From the NCBI GenBank assembly GCA_963839365.1, contig CAWIUT010000001.1, positions 806,001-870,000 on the forward strand: a stretch of DNA of 64,000 bases. The letters run 5' to 3'. The position numbers and the translations under genes were made by a program. A model generated the notes under the pieces. It did not search any database. It was not told the origin of the DNA and worked only from the letters and a program-made list of their open reading frames with translations. Within the stretch, counting starts at the first letter, position 1. Each line of letters begins with the position of its first letter. This DNA comes from DASSKA01 sp963839365 (GTDB lineage Bacteria > Actinomycetota > Actinomycetes > Propionibacteriales > Nocardioidaceae). Shown here in pieces: positions 32,991 through 41,082 of this stretch.

Positions 32991-33797
32991 TCAGGTCTGG
33001 TCCTCCGCGAGCGCGCGGGACCGGTTCCGGGCCGCTTCGAGAGCGGTCAGGAACGCCGCGCGCACCTTGTGGTCCTCGAGCTCGCGGATCGCCGCTGCGG
33101 TGGTCCCTCCCGGTGAGGTGACCCGCTCCCGGAGCACCACCGGGTGCTCGCCGGTCTCCCGCAACAGCTTCGCCGAGCCGACCACGGTCTGTACGACGAG
33201 CTCGGAGGCCGTGCCACGGGGCAGGCCCAGGTGCACGCCGGCCTCGATCATCGCCTCGACGACGAAGAACAGGTAGGCGGGCCCGGAGCCGGAGATCGCG
33301 GTGACCGCGTCCTGCTGCCGCTCGGGCACCTGCAGCACCCGCCCGGTGGAGGCCATCAGCGACTCGGCCTCGGCCAGATGGGACTCGTCGCAGTGGGAGC
33401 CACGGGAGATCGCAGCCATCCCCTCGTCCACCAGGGCGGGGGTGTTCGGCATCACCCGCACGACGGGGGTGCCCTCGGGCAGCCGGGCCTCCAGGAAGCC
33501 GGTGGTGATCCCAGCGGCCAGCGAGACCACGAGCTGGTCCGAACGCACCGCGGAGACGATCTCGGCCAGCAGGTCGCTCATGTCCTGCGGCTTGACGACC
33601 AGCACGATCGTGTCTGCGTCGCGCGCCGCGTCGATGCTGGTGGCGCTCTCCACGCCGTACCGCTCGCGCAGCTCGGCGGCGCGCTCCGAGCGGCGCTCAC
33701 CGACCACCAGGTCCTCGACGCGTCGGCCGGCGCGGATCAGTCCGGACAGCAGGGTCTCGCCCATCACGCCCCCGCCCAGCACGGCGACCCTCGTCAT
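32991..33797 (-). CDS. proC: Pyrroline-5-carboxylate reductase ProC
   Basis: ProC makes the last step of proline synthesis with NAD(P)H. The 268-residue protein has VAVLGGGVMGETLLSGL at the N terminus, VKPQDM, VRVMPNTPALV and the family signature ISGSGPAYLFFVVEAM with TVVGSAKLL. ATG 33797 has a strong AGGAGG. It follows proline dehydrogenase by 52 bases on the same strand, an arrangement that pairs proline synthesis and breakdown. Confidence 0.95.
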   Translation of the reverse strand: MTRVAVLGGGVMGETLLSGLIRAGRRVEDLVVGERRSERAAELRERYGVESATSIDAARDADTIVLVVKPQDMSDLLAEIVSAVRSDQLVVSLAAGITTGFLEARLPEGTPVVRVMPNTPALVDEGMAAISRGSHCDESHLAEAESLMASTGRVLQVPERQQDAVTAISGSGPAYLFFVVEAMIEAGVHLGLPRGTASELVVQTVVGSAKLLRETGEHPVVLRERVTSPGGTTAAAIRELEDHKVRAAFLTALEAARNRSRALAEDQT

Positions 33798-33849
33798 GGC
33801 CCCTCCTATTCTCCGTCCGGGCTCGGCCGGCGCAGACCGCGACCCGCGG

Positions 33850-34779
33850 CTACTTCTTGGAGATCAGCGACCTGAGGAAGAATGTCAGGTTCGCCGGCCG
33901 CTCGGCCAGGCGTCTCATCAGGTAGCCGTACCACTCGAGGCCGTAGGGGATGTAGACCCGCACCTTCTCGCCCGACTCGGCCAGGCGCCGCTGCTCGTCG
34001 GGGCGGATGCCGTAGAGCATCTGGAACTCGTACGAGCCCTGGATGCGGCCGTTGCGGGTGGCCAGGGCGGCGGCGATGTCCACCATCCGCGGGTCGTGCG
34101 AGGCGATCATCGGGTAGCCTTGGCCGGCCATCAGCACCTTCATGCAGCGCACGTAGGACTTGTCGACCTCGTGCTTGTCCTGGAAGGCGACCGACTCCGG
34201 CTGCTTGTAGGCGCCCTTGCACAGCCGGATCCGGGAGCCCTCGTAGGCCAGGTCCCGACAGTCCGCCTCGGTGCGGTGCAGGTAGGCCTGCAGCACCCCA
34301 CCGGTCTCGGGGAAGTCCTTGCGCAGCTCCTGCAGCGTCTCCAGCGTGATGTCGGTGGTGGTGTGGTCCTCCATGTCCAAGGTGACGATGCTGCCGGCGT
34401 TGCGGGCCGCGTGGCAGATGGTGCGCGCGTTCTCCAAGGCGACCTTGGGGCCGTCGGCACCCAGCAGCAGGCCGACCGCGGTGAGCTTGACCGACACCTC
34501 GGAGTTCCGCGCGAGCCCCTGGTCGGACAACGCCGAGAGCGCCTCGAGGTACGCCGTGACGATGGCGTCCGCCTGCTCCCGCTCCACGGTGTCCTCGCCG
34601 AGGAAGTCCAGGCTCACGTGAAGACCCGAGTCGATCAGCTGGCCCGCGACCTCGACGGCGCTCCCGGTCCCCTCCCCGGGCACGTAGCGGGACACGATGC
34701 CGCTCGACACCGGCATCGAGCTGACCAGTTCCTTGATCCGGCTGCTGCGTGAGAGCAGCAGCAACGGTTGCCGTAGCAC
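33850..34779 (-). CDS. Proline dehydrogenase
   Basis: A 309-residue single-domain FAD enzyme oxidising proline to pyrroline-5-carboxylate. Motifs include SVKLTAVG, LDMEDHTTTD, VLQAYLHRTEADC, RLCKGAYKQPE, IASHDPRMV and the C-terminal RVYIPYGLEWYGYLMRRLAERPAN. It lacks the P5C dehydrogenase domain of PutA, as is usual in actinobacteria. GTG 34779 follows an AGGAGG at a six-base spacing. The partner P5C dehydrogenase is not in this window. Confidence 0.93.
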   Translation of the reverse strand: MLRQPLLLLSRSSRIKELVSSMPVSSGIVSRYVPGEGTGSAVEVAGQLIDSGLHVSLDFLGEDTVEREQADAIVTAYLEALSALSDQGLARNSEVSVKLTAVGLLLGADGPKVALENARTICHAARNAGSIVTLDMEDHTTTDITLETLQELRKDFPETGGVLQAYLHRTEADCRDLAYEGSRIRLCKGAYKQPESVAFQDKHEVDKSYVRCMKVLMAGQGYPMIASHDPRMVDIAAALATRNGRIQGSYEFQMLYGIRPDEQRRLAESGEKVRVYIPYGLEWYGYLMRRLAERPANLTFFLRSLISKK

Positions 34780-34817
34780 GTGCTTCCTCCTGCGGGACGG
34801 CGCTATCCGTGCTCAGG

Positions 34818-35570
34818 CTACGCCGTGCGTCGGCGCAGGGTCGCGGCGCCCAGCCACAACGACGCGACGGTGAAGCCGACGATCACGGCCAGGTCGCCCC
34901 ACACCGCTGCGCCGACACCGAGCACGGAGCCGGCCCCGGTTCGGGCCACCCCGTCCATCGCGTCCACCGCGTAGGACAGCGGCAGCACGTCGGAGACCCA
35001 GCCCAGCACCGTGGGCATCTGGTCGCGAGCGACGAACAGCCCGCACAGCAGGATCTGCGGGATCACCACGGCCGGCATGAACTGCACCGCCTGGAACTCG
35101 GTGCGCGCGAACGCGGAGACGAACAGGCCGAGGGCGGTGCCGAGCACCGCGTCCGCGACGGCGACCACCACCAGCATCCAGACCGGCCCGGCGACCTGGA
35201 GCCCGAGGGCCCACACGCAGAGCGCCACGGTCACGGTCGACTGGACCGCGGCCAGCGCTCCGAACGCGAGGGCGTAGCCGACCAGCAGGTCTGCCTTGCC
35301 GGTGGGCATCGCCAGCAGCCGCTCGAGGGTTCCGGAGGAGCGTTCCCGCAGCGTGGTCACGGAGGTGACCAGGAACATCACGATGAACGGGATCAGTGCG
35401 AGCAGCGGCGGCCCGAAGCTGGTGAACCCGGTCTCCTGCCCGCGGAACATCCACCACAGCAGGACCAGGATCGCGCAGGGCACCACCAGCAGGAGGCCCA
35501 GCGTGCGCGGATCGTGCCGCAGCTGCCGGAGCACCCGCGCCGCGACGGCCGTGGTGATCCGCACGCTCAC
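34818..35570 (-). CDS. ABC-2 type transporter permease
   Basis: A 250-residue integral membrane protein with six hydrophobic segments, among them LGLLLVVPCAILVLLWWMF, LALIPFIVMFLVTSVTTL and VIVGFTVASLWLGAATL. The RERSSGTLERLLAMPTGKADLLVGY motif is typical of ABC-2 exporters. GTG 35570 overlaps the stop of the ATPase gene (GTGA). With the ATPase it forms a two-gene exporter; the cargo (drug, lipid or polysaccharide) cannot be told. Confidence 0.88.
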   Translation of the reverse strand: MSVRITTAVAARVLRQLRHDPRTLGLLLVVPCAILVLLWWMFRGQETGFTSFGPPLLALIPFIVMFLVTSVTTLRERSSGTLERLLAMPTGKADLLVGYALAFGALAAVQSTVTVALCVWALGLQVAGPVWMLVVVAVADAVLGTALGLFVSAFARTEFQAVQFMPAVVIPQILLCGLFVARDQMPTVLGWVSDVLPLSYAVDAMDGVARTGAGSVLGVGAAVWGDLAVIVGFTVASLWLGAATLRRRTA

Positions 35571-36289
35571 GGCTGGGGCCTCTCCACCAGCCGAAGGAAT
35601 GCGCCCTCCACGTCTTCGGCGCCGGTCCGGGACAGCAGCGCGGCCAGGGAGTCGTCGGCGATGAGGCGCCCGTCGCGCAGGAGAAGCAGCCGGTCGCACC
35701 GCTCCGCCTCGTCCATGACGTGGCTCGACACCAGCACCGCGGCCCCGTCCCGGGCCAGGCCGTGGAAGATGTCCCAGAGGTCACGCCGCAGCACCGGGTC
35801 GAGGCCGACGGTGGGCTCGTCGAGCACCAACAGACGGGGCCTGCCGAGCAGCGCCACCGCCAGCGAGACCCGGGACTGCTCCCCGCCGGAGAGCCGCGCG
35901 ACCAGGTGGTGGCGGTACCTCCCGACGTCGACGGCTGCGACACAACGGTCCACCTCGGAGGGGGTGACCCCGAGCACCCGCGCGAAGAACGTGAGGTTCT
36001 CCGCGACGGTCAGGTCGCCGTACACGCTCGGCGCCTGGGTGACGTAGCCAACCTGGTCCCGCAGTGCCGCGGCCCCCGCCGGCAGGCCGAGGACGTGCAC
36101 CTCGCCCGCGTGCACCACCTGGACCCCGACGATGGAGCGCATCAACGTGGTCTTGCCGCCGCCGGAAGGGCCGAGCAGGCCGGTGACCTGACCGGAAGGC
36201 ACGTCCAGGCAGACGTCGGTGAGCACCCGCCGTCCGCCCCGGACCACGGTCAGGTGCCGCACCGCGATCGCCGGGGGCGGGGGGCTCAA
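35567..36289 (-). CDS. ABC transporter ATP-binding protein (ABC-2 exporter)
   Basis: A 240-residue ATPase: Walker A GLLGPSGGGKTTLMRSI, Q-loop VGYVTQAPSVYGDLTV, signature RLSGGEQSRVSLAVAL, Walker B LLVLDEPTVGLDP and switch histidine SSHVMDEAERC. No ATG or GTG is well placed; the TTG at 36289 overlaps the stop of the glycosidase gene as TTGA and gives the right domain edge, so it is chosen. It drives the permease encoded directly downstream. Confidence 0.88.
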   Translation of the reverse strand: MSPPPPAIAVRHLTVVRGGRRVLTDVCLDVPSGQVTGLLGPSGGGKTTLMRSIVGVQVVHAGEVHVLGLPAGAAALRDQVGYVTQAPSVYGDLTVAENLTFFARVLGVTPSEVDRCVAAVDVGRYRHHLVARLSGGEQSRVSLAVALLGRPRLLVLDEPTVGLDPVLRRDLWDIFHGLARDGAAVLVSSHVMDEAERCDRLLLLRDGRLIADDSLAALLSRTGAEDVEGAFLRLVERPQP

Positions 36290-37461
36290 CGCGCCTTCCG
36301 GCACAGCCGGACGTGCTTGGCGTGCAGCACGTGCAGCACCGCGTCCCGCAGCCGGTGCCGCGACAGCGTGCCTGCCCGCACCGCGGACACGACCGCCCGC
36401 ACGGTGGCGCGGGTGAGCGGGCCGACCTCGCTCGGCGCCGCGCCGTACTCCACCATGTCGGCGCCGGCCCGCAGCGCCTGCACGCCGGCGCTCGGCACGG
36501 TGTAGCCGGCGTCGCGGACCGCCACCGCCGACAGTGAGTCGGTGAGCACCAGACCGGAGAACCCGAGCCGCCGGCGCAGCACCCGGTGCACCACGGCGGC
36601 CGCGAGGGTTGCCGGTTTCCGGGTCAGGCCGGGCACCCGGGCGTCGGCGACCATCACCGCCGGCGCGCCGGCGGCCACGGCCGCAGCGAACGGGCGGAAC
36701 CCGCGCCGCTTCAGGGCCCGCCACGGCCGGGTGGCCGCGGGCGCGACGTCCGGGTTGGCGGTGGCGCCGCCGAGGCCGGGGAAGTGCTTGACCACCGGGA
36801 CGACCCCGGCGTGCTCGAGCCCGGCCGCGAAGGCGAGCCCGTCGGCGGTCGCGGTGCGGCGGTTCGGGCTGAACGACCGGGTGCCGTCGGGGTTGGTGGC
36901 GCTCGGTCCGGGCCGACCGTCCAGGTCGAGCACCGGCGCGAGATCCATGGTCACGCCGGCGGCGCGCATCCGGAGACCGGCGCGGTGGGCGACCCGCCGG
37001 ATCTGCCGCGCCGTCATGGTCGCCCCCATGGTCCGCGGCGCCGGCAGCGCGCCGACCAGGTTGGCCATCCGCTGCACGGCGCCGCCCTCCTCGTCGGTCA
37101 TCACCAGCGGCGTGACACCGCCGGGCGCCTGCTTGACGAGCCGGGCCAGCGCGGCGCCCAGGTCGGACGGCGCACTGGTGCCGAACAAGATGACGCCTCC
37201 GGCGCCGGCCGCCACCTCGGGGGCGACCGACGCCACGTCGGTCTCCTCCACGGGCACCACCACGGTCTGCCCCGCCAGCCGACGCAGGCCCCACCTCTTC
37301 AGGGCGGTGGCGTTGCTGCACGCGGCAGCGCGGGCTGGCGCGGTGTGACGGGTCGCCCCCGCCGCGCCGGGGGCGGTGGCCGGCGCCCAGGTCGAGCCGG
37401 CGGCCAGCACGGCGGCGGTCGCCGCCGTGGCGACGCCGCGCCGGCCACGGATGAGTCTCAT
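36286..37461 (-). CDS. Exported glycoside hydrolase family 3 protein (NagZ-like)
   Basis: A 391-residue protein with a signal peptide (VATAATAAVLAAGSTWA). The GH3 barrel has VMTDEEGGAVQRM, MDLAPVLDLDG, the hallmark VVKHFPGLGG (normally KHFPGHG) and DSLSAVAVRD in the place of the catalytic Asp. The family includes beta-N-acetylglucosaminidases of murein turnover. The usual His-Asp acid/base pair after KHFPG(H)G is altered to GLGGATANPD, so catalytic competence needs care. ATG 37461 has GAGGAGGG. It is translationally coupled to the ABC exporter ATPase. Confidence 0.82.
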   Translation of the reverse strand: MRLIRGRRGVATAATAAVLAAGSTWAPATAPGAAGATRHTAPARAAACSNATALKRWGLRRLAGQTVVVPVEETDVASVAPEVAAGAGGVILFGTSAPSDLGAALARLVKQAPGGVTPLVMTDEEGGAVQRMANLVGALPAPRTMGATMTARQIRRVAHRAGLRMRAAGVTMDLAPVLDLDGRPGPSATNPDGTRSFSPNRRTATADGLAFAAGLEHAGVVPVVKHFPGLGGATANPDVAPAATRPWRALKRRGFRPFAAAVAAGAPAVMVADARVPGLTRKPATLAAAVVHRVLRRRLGFSGLVLTDSLSAVAVRDAGYTVPSAGVQALRAGADMVEYGAAPSEVGPLTRATVRAVVSAVRAGTLSRHRLRDAVLHVLHAKHVRLCRKAR

Positions 37462-37516
37462 CTGCCCTCCTCGGACCAGTCTCAGCCGTGGTGGCAGGTC
37501 GCGCGAGGGACGTCGG

Positions 37517-38323
37517 TCATGAGTTCTGGCGCGTGTCGGCGCCGACGGCGAAGTTGAGCCGGGTGAACGCCAACGCCTCGATCAGGTCGAGCTCGCGGGC
37601 CTCCCGGGTGGCGGCCCGGCGGGTGTTGATCTCGACCACGATGTGTCCGGCGAACCGGCTGCCGGCCAGGTGCTCGAGGAACTCCGCGACCGGCTGGGTG
37701 CCGCGGCCGGGCACCAGGTGCTCGTCCTTGGCCGAGCCGGTGCCGTCGGTCATGTGGACGTGCCGCAGCCGGTCACCGAGCCGGCGGGCCATCGCCACCG
37801 GGTCCGAGCGGGAGGTCGCGGAGTGCGACAGGTCGATGGTGGTGCTCGCGTAGTCGTGCTCGGAGGGGTCCCAGCCGGGGAGGTAGGCCTGCATGGCCCG
37901 GCGTGAGGCCCGCCAGGGGTACATGTTCTCCACGGCGAACGCGACTCCGGTCCGCCGCTCCAACTCCGCGATGCCGGTCACGAAGCTGCGCGCGTAGTCG
38001 CGCTGCCAGCGGAACGGTGGGTGCACGACGACGACCTCCGCGCCGACCGCGGCGGCCATCTGCGCGCTCTTCTCGAGCTTGCCCCACGGCTCGGTCCCCC
38101 ACACCCGCTGGGTGATCAGCAGGCAGGGCGCGTGCACCGCGCACACCGGGATCTCGTGGTGCTGGGCCAGGTGCCGCACGGCGTCGATCTCCTGGCTGAT
38201 CGGGTCGATGCCGACCATCACCTCGACCGCGTCGTAACCGAGGCGAGCGGCCATCTCGAACCCGTCCGCGGTGGAGTCCGGGTACACCGACGCGGTGGAG
38301 AGCCCGACCGTTGCCTGCGCCAC
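37517..38323 (-). CDS. Sugar phosphate isomerase/epimerase-family TIM barrel
   Basis: A 268-residue AP-endonuclease-2-like barrel. Strands with metal-ligand candidates include VCAVHAPCLL, VVVVHPPFRWQ, FAVENMYPW, TTIDLSHSATS, RHVHMTDGTGS and HIVVEINTR (Glu, His, Asp, Glu pattern). The actual substrate is unknown. GTG 38323 has TAGGCT seven bases upstream. A homologue lies between ppx and proC in M. tuberculosis, as I recall, so the linkage is conserved. Confidence 0.85.
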   Translation of the reverse strand: MAQATVGLSTASVYPDSTADGFEMAARLGYDAVEVMVGIDPISQEIDAVRHLAQHHEIPVCAVHAPCLLITQRVWGTEPWGKLEKSAQMAAAVGAEVVVVHPPFRWQRDYARSFVTGIAELERRTGVAFAVENMYPWRASRRAMQAYLPGWDPSEHDYASTTIDLSHSATSRSDPVAMARRLGDRLRHVHMTDGTGSAKDEHLVPGRGTQPVAEFLEHLAGSRFAGHIVVEINTRRAATREARELDLIEALAFTRLNFAVGADTRQNS

Positions 38324-38330
38324 GCGGCTC

Positions 38331-38336
38331 AGCCTA
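38331..38336 (-). promoter_or_regulatory. Candidate -10 for leaderless sugar isomerase gene
   Basis: TAGGCT on the minus strand, seven bases before GTG 38323. It overlaps the 3' end of the ppx/gppA gene, whose stop is at 38334-38336. Confidence 0.5.
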
Positions 38337-39272
38337 GGCACCCAGGACACTGATCTGGTCGAGGCGTTCGAGAATGACACCCTCCCGCAGCGCCCACGGG
38401 CAGATCTCCAGCGCGGGCAGCTCGAACAGGTCCAGCGCCGCGTCGGCCACCAACGCACCGGCCACCAGCTGCTCGGCACGGCTGGCCGAGACCCCGGGCA
38501 GGGTGGCGCGTTCGGCGGCGGTCATCCCCGCCAGGACGGGGATCTGCGTTCGCAGCGCCTCGGCGTCCAGCACCCGCCGCGCCAGCATGCCTTCGCCGTA
38601 CGGCGCGGCGCCGCAGACCCGGGCCAGGGACCGCAGCGTCTTGGACGTGCCGACCGCGTGGTCCGGTGCGCCGCTGCGCAGCACCGAGCCGGCCTCGTGG
38701 GCGATGTCGGCGCGGATCTTCTTGCGCAGCTGCCGCACCGACTCCTCCGACGGCGGGTCGTCCGGCAACCAGTCCCGGGTGAGCCGGCCGGCCCCGAGCG
38801 GCAGCGACCAGGCCACGTCCGGGGCCTCGTCCGCGCCGACCGCCACCTCCAGCGAGCCGCCGCCGATGTCGAAGACGGCCAGCCGTCCCGACGACCAGCC
38901 GAACCAGCGGCGCACCGCCAGGAAGGTCAGCCGGGCCTCGTCGTCACCGGAGAGCACCTCGAGCAAGACGCCGGTCGTCCGGCGCACCTCGTCGAGCACC
39001 TCGTCACTGTTGGCGGCGTCGCGCACCGCGCTGGTGGCGAACCCGAGCAGCTCCTCGCAGCCCTTGTCCTCGGCCACCCGGAGCGCCTCGACGACGAACG
39101 CGCTCAACGCCTGCACGCCTGCCGCGCCGAGGCCGCCGGCGTCGTCGAGGTGGGCGGCCAGCCGGAGCGGCTCCTTGAAGGAGAACGCCGGCATCGGCGC
39201 CGCGCCACCGTGCGCGTCCACCACGAGCAGGTGCCCGGTGTTGGAGCCGATGTCCAGCACTCCGAGTCGCAT
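38334..39272 (-). CDS. Ppx/GppA-family exopolyphosphatase
   Basis: A 312-residue ASKHA-fold phosphatase: LGVLDIGSNTGHLLVVDAH, FATSAVRDAANSDEVL, the catalytic Glu region EVLSGDDEARLTFLAVRRW, LAVFDIGGGSLEVAVG and AVGTSKTLRSLA. It acts on polyphosphate or pppGpp, as an exopolyphosphatase of the short Ppx1 type. ATG 39272 has TAGCGT seven bases upstream. It is upstream of the sugar isomerase with a 10-base gap. Confidence 0.9.
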   Translation of the reverse strand: MRLGVLDIGSNTGHLLVVDAHGGAAPMPAFSFKEPLRLAAHLDDAGGLGAAGVQALSAFVVEALRVAEDKGCEELLGFATSAVRDAANSDEVLDEVRRTTGVLLEVLSGDDEARLTFLAVRRWFGWSSGRLAVFDIGGGSLEVAVGADEAPDVAWSLPLGAGRLTRDWLPDDPPSEESVRQLRKKIRADIAHEAGSVLRSGAPDHAVGTSKTLRSLARVCGAAPYGEGMLARRVLDAEALRTQIPVLAGMTAAERATLPGVSASRAEQLVAGALVADAALDLFELPALEICPWALREGVILERLDQISVLGA

Positions 39273-39279
39273 GCCGACC

Positions 39280-39285
39280 ACGCTA
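39280..39285 (-). promoter_or_regulatory. Candidate -10 for leaderless Ppx/GppA gene
   Basis: TAGCGT on the minus strand, seven bases before ATG 39272. Confidence 0.5.
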
Positions 39286-39341
39286 CCGTTCCGGGCTGCC
39301 GCTCGGCCGCTGCCTCCGCGCCGTCCGCTGGACCGTGGCCG

Positions 39342-39347
39342 TAGTGT
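39342..39347 (+). promoter_or_regulatory. Candidate -10 for leaderless Cys-rich protein gene
   Basis: TAGTGT six bases before GTG 39354, which argues for that start rather than GTG 39348. Confidence 0.5.
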
Positions 39348-39353
39348 GTGAGC

Positions 39354-40097
39354 GTGCCCGAGGTAGATCTGGTCTTCCCCCGCGCCTGGCTCGAGTTCGC
39401 CGACCCGGCGGACGACTCCCAGGTGTTCCGCTGCGACCTCACGTTCTTGACGTCGAACTGGATGTGCATCTTCGGTCAAGGATGCCCGGGGATCTACGCC
39501 GACCGCCCCGACGACGGCTGCTGCAGCCTGGGCGCGCACTTCTCCGACGAGGACGACGAGAAGCGGGTGCGCAGGTTCGCGCGCAAGCTGGACCGGAAGA
39601 GCTGGCAGTTCTACGACGAGGGCCGCGGCGACGGCTGGATCGAGACCGACGAGGACGGGGAGCGCAAGACCGCCGTGCACGAGGGGGCGTGCATCTTCCT
39701 CAACCGGCCCGGGTTCCCCGCCGGGGCCGGCTGCGCGTTGCACGCCCTGGCGCTGCGCCAGGGTCGGCACCCGCTGGAGACCAAGCCGGACGTGTGCTGG
39801 CAGCTGCCCATCCGACGCACCTTCCGGGAGGTGGAGCGGGCCGACGGCACCGCCTACACCGAGGTCTCCATCGGCGAGTACGACCGGCGCGGCTGGGGCC
39901 CGGGCGGGCACGACATGGACTGGTACTGCAGCGGCAACACCGAGGCGCACGTGGGCGCCGAGCCGGTCTACGTCTCCAACGCCGCCGAGCTCGTCGAGCT
40001 GATGGGGCAGGCCGGCTACGACGAGCTCGCCGCTCACTGCGAGGCGCACCTGCGCTCCCGCTCCGCGCTGGCGCTGCACCCCGCCGACCCGCGCTGA
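39354..40097 (+). CDS. Cys-rich conserved protein, possible metal-cluster protein
   Basis: A 247-residue soluble protein with ten cysteines in a conserved-looking pattern: RCDLTFLTSNWMCIFGQGC, DDGCCSLG, EGACIFLNRPGFPAGAGCALH, DVCWQLP, and later DWYCSGNT and AHCEAHL. The CC pair and spacing recall Cys-cluster proteins of the YkgJ/DUF3109 kind, which are thought to bind zinc or an iron-sulfur cluster, but I could not place it with certainty. Negative charges are dense between the Cys groups. It faces away from ppx and is followed by an ABC exporter. Confidence 0.65.
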   Translation: MPEVDLVFPRAWLEFADPADDSQVFRCDLTFLTSNWMCIFGQGCPGIYADRPDDGCCSLGAHFSDEDDEKRVRRFARKLDRKSWQFYDEGRGDGWIETDEDGERKTAVHEGACIFLNRPGFPAGAGCALHALALRQGRHPLETKPDVCWQLPIRRTFREVERADGTAYTEVSIGEYDRRGWGPGGHDMDWYCSGNTEAHVGAEPVYVSNAAELVELMGQAGYDELAAHCEAHLRSRSALALHPADPR

Positions 40098-40103
40098 AAC
40101 CGA

Positions 40104-40109
40104 TAGCGT
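40104..40109 (+). promoter_or_regulatory. Candidate -10 for leaderless ABC ATPase gene
   Basis: TAGCGT seven bases before ATG 40117. It lies right after the stop of the Cys-rich protein gene. Confidence 0.5.
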
Positions 40110-40116
40110 TGCGGGC

Positions 40117-41082
40117 ATGGGAGCAGACGCAGCAGCGCGCCTGGAGCTCGACCATCTGACGAAGAGGTACGGCGACCTGGTGGCCCTCGACGGGCTCACC
40201 TTCGACATCCGCGCCGGTGAGGTGTTCGGCTTCGTCGGCAGCAACGGCGCCGGGAAGACCACCGCGATGCGGATCGCGCTCGGCGTGCTGACGGCCGACG
40301 ACGGCGAGGTGCGCTGGGCCGGGCACCCGGTCACCTTCGAGACCCGGCGTCGGATCGGGTACATGCCCGAGGAGCGCGGCCTCTACCCGAAGATGAAGGT
40401 CGGCGAGCAGCTGGTGTACCTCGCCCGGCTGCACGGGCTGTCCCGGGCGGCGGCCGAGGAGCACACCCGCGTCTGGACCGAACGGCTCGGCGTGGCCGGC
40501 CGGCTGGACGACGAGGTGGAGAAGCTGAGCCTGGGCAACCAGCAGCGGGTGCAGCTGGCGTCCGCGCTGGTCCACGACCCGGCGGTGCTCGTCCTCGACG
40601 AGCCGTTCTCGGGACTCGACCCGGTGGCCGTCGAGGTGATGAGCCAGGTGCTGCGCGACAAGGCGGCCCAAGGCGTGCCGGTGCTGTTCTCCAGTCACCA
40701 GCTCGAGCTGGTGGAGCGGATCTGCGACCGGGTGGGAATCATCAAGAGCGGTCGGCTGGTGGCCGGAGGCACCGTGGAGGACCTGCGCGGCAGCGGCCCG
40801 GAACAGGTCGTGGTCGACGTGCCCGGTGCCGACGCAGGCTGGACGCGTGGCATCGCGGGAGTCACGGTGCTGGAGACCGAGGGCGGCCGGGTGCTGCTCC
40901 GGCTGGAGGAGGACGTCGACGACCAGCGGGTGCTGACCGCCGCGCTGCAGGTCGGCGCCGTCCGGGAGTTCGCCCGCTACCGGCCTCCGCTGACCGAGCT
41001 GTACCGGCACGTGGTCAGCGTCCCGGAGGAGGAGCAGCGAGCGCGGACCGGGCTGCTCGCCACCGCGGGGAGGCACGGATGA
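40117..41082 (+). CDS. ABC transporter ATP-binding protein (NatA-like)
   Basis: A 321-residue ATPase: Walker A GFVGSNGAGKTTAMRIALG, Q-loop RRIGYMPEERGLYPKMKVGEQL, signature EKLSLGNQQRVQLASALVH (LSLGN, a variant of LSGGQ common in NatA-type proteins), Walker B AVLVLDEPFSGLDP and switch FSSHQLELVERIC. The C-terminal 80 residues form a regulatory-type extension (VVVDVPGADAGWT onward). The stop overlaps the permease start as ATGA, so the pair is a sodium- or drug-export-like ABC-2 system. Confidence 0.9.
   Translation: MGADAAARLELDHLTKRYGDLVALDGLTFDIRAGEVFGFVGSNGAGKTTAMRIALGVLTADDGEVRWAGHPVTFETRRRIGYMPEERGLYPKMKVGEQLVYLARLHGLSRAAAEEHTRVWTERLGVAGRLDDEVEKLSLGNQQRVQLASALVHDPAVLVLDEPFSGLDPVAVEVMSQVLRDKAAQGVPVLFSSHQLELVERICDRVGIIKSGRLVAGGTVEDLRGSGPEQVVVDVPGADAGWTRGIAGVTVLETEGGRVLLRLEEDVDDQRVLTAALQVGAVREFARYRPPLTELYRHVVSVPEEEQRARTGLLATAGRHG

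Noticed and set aside
35567..36289. A longer ATPase frame reaching 37321
   Set aside because: The upstream part is the shadow of the GH3 gene and is Arg/Gly-rich; the ATPase domain starts just after TTG 36289.
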